Shown here piece after piece: positions 6,175 to 6,396 of a DNA stretch of 6,396 nucleotides. Origin of the DNA: JBLIAZ01 sp047632015 (GTDB taxonomy: Bacteria; Bacteroidota; Bacteroidia; Flavobacteriales_C; GCA-002722245); contig JBLIBC010000153.1 in NCBI GenBank assembly GCA_047632015.1, positions 1 through 6,396 of the forward strand, written 5' to 3'. The notes beneath the pieces were generated by a model. It saw only the letters and a list, made by a program, of their open reading frames with translations. It was not told where the DNA came from and did no database searches. Both the position numbers and the translations under genes were made by a program. How positions within the stretch are numbered: position 1 is the first letter of the stretch; every line of letters begins with the position of its first letter.

Positions 6175-6396
6175 TACTTTACTTTTTGAGGGTTATTTGT
6201 TAAAAATGAATCCCAACCAGAATACTTTGCCCCGCCACCCAAAGTACTTCCTTGATAATGATGACAAAGAGCCGTAGCTAAGGCGTCCGTAGCATCAAGC
6301 TTTTCAGTCATCTCCTTCATTTTAAATATGTTTTTTAGCATTCCTGCCACTTGTTCTTTACTTGCGTTTCCATTTCCTGTAACGGATTGCTTAATT
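6174..6396 (-). CDS. ruvC: Holliday-junction resolvase RuvC, C-terminal part (5' truncated by the window)
   Basis: The frame is open from base 6396 (one leftover base, then 73 codons) to a TAA at 6176-6174. RuvC is a dimeric Mg-dependent endonuclease that resolves Holliday junctions made during recombination, working with RuvAB. The visible segment starts IKQSVTGNGNASKEQVAGML, the typical RuvC lysine/basic stretch followed by a helix. It continues to KLDATDALATALCHHY (visible residues 32-47), which holds the two C-terminal catalytic aspartates, equivalent to Asp138 and Asp141 of E. coli (DATDALA). The tail GAKYSGWDSFLTNNPQKVK is an extension I associate with Bacteroidota RuvC proteins. The first catalytic Asp and the Glu lie outside the window. 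The stop overlaps the start of the Cys-rich gene by one base. Confidence 0.95.
   Translation of the reverse strand, partial: IKQSVTGNGNASKEQVAGMLKNIFKMKEMTEKLDATDALATALCHHYQGSTLGGGAKYSGWDSFLTNNPQKVK

Noticed and set aside
1..6396. Search for a defence system, mobile element, CRISPR array or novel gene cluster
   Set aside because: No transposase, integrase, direct-repeat array, toxin-antitoxin pair or phage gene is visible. The genes are mostly housekeeping with normal lengths and even composition, so I do not claim a new system here.

Overview
The window looks like an ordinary chromosomal stretch from an AT-rich Bacteroidota, most likely a member of the Flavobacteriales. Four signs point there: the style of the proteins (RibBA-type GTP cyclohydrolase II, the HemB type and the RuvC C-terminal tail), coding sequences that mostly lack strong Shine-Dalgarno sites, a perfect Bacteroidota -7 promoter motif (TAnnTTTG) ahead of the L19 gene, and strong A/T bias in codons and spacers. 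The family and genus cannot be fixed from the sequence alone.

Left part, plus strand (1-4719). The window opens inside the GTP cyclohydrolase II domain of a riboflavin gene (ribA/ribBA). It is followed by a membrane fatty-acid desaturase with all three histidine boxes (476-1561), an unrecognised exported protein of 314 residues (1619-2563), an SCO1/SenC copper chaperone for cytochrome oxidase (2633-3289), porphobilinogen synthase HemB (3300-4268) and ribosomal protein L19 (rplS, 4363-4719). sco and hemB are only 10 bases apart and probably share a transcript. Both serve respiratory haem-copper enzymes, one through copper delivery and one through tetrapyrrole synthesis. rplS appears to have its own promoter and ends in a clear intrinsic terminator (4742-4772).

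Right part, minus strand (4897-6396). Three genes read leftwards, towards rplS: the C-terminal end of the Holliday-junction resolvase RuvC, a 189-residue protein with a likely zinc-binding Cys cluster, and a class I SAM-dependent methyltransferase. The ruvC stop and the next start overlap by one base (TAATG), and the next two genes are 3 bases apart, so this is almost certainly one operon with translational coupling. The substrate of the methyltransferase and the role of the Cys-rich protein are unknown.

There is no sign of mobile elements, CRISPR, tRNA/rRNA, phage genes or a defence system. The parts most worth a second look are the uncharacterised exported protein and the Cys-rich protein coupled to ruvC. 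The metal-site variant of HemB is a smaller point of interest.
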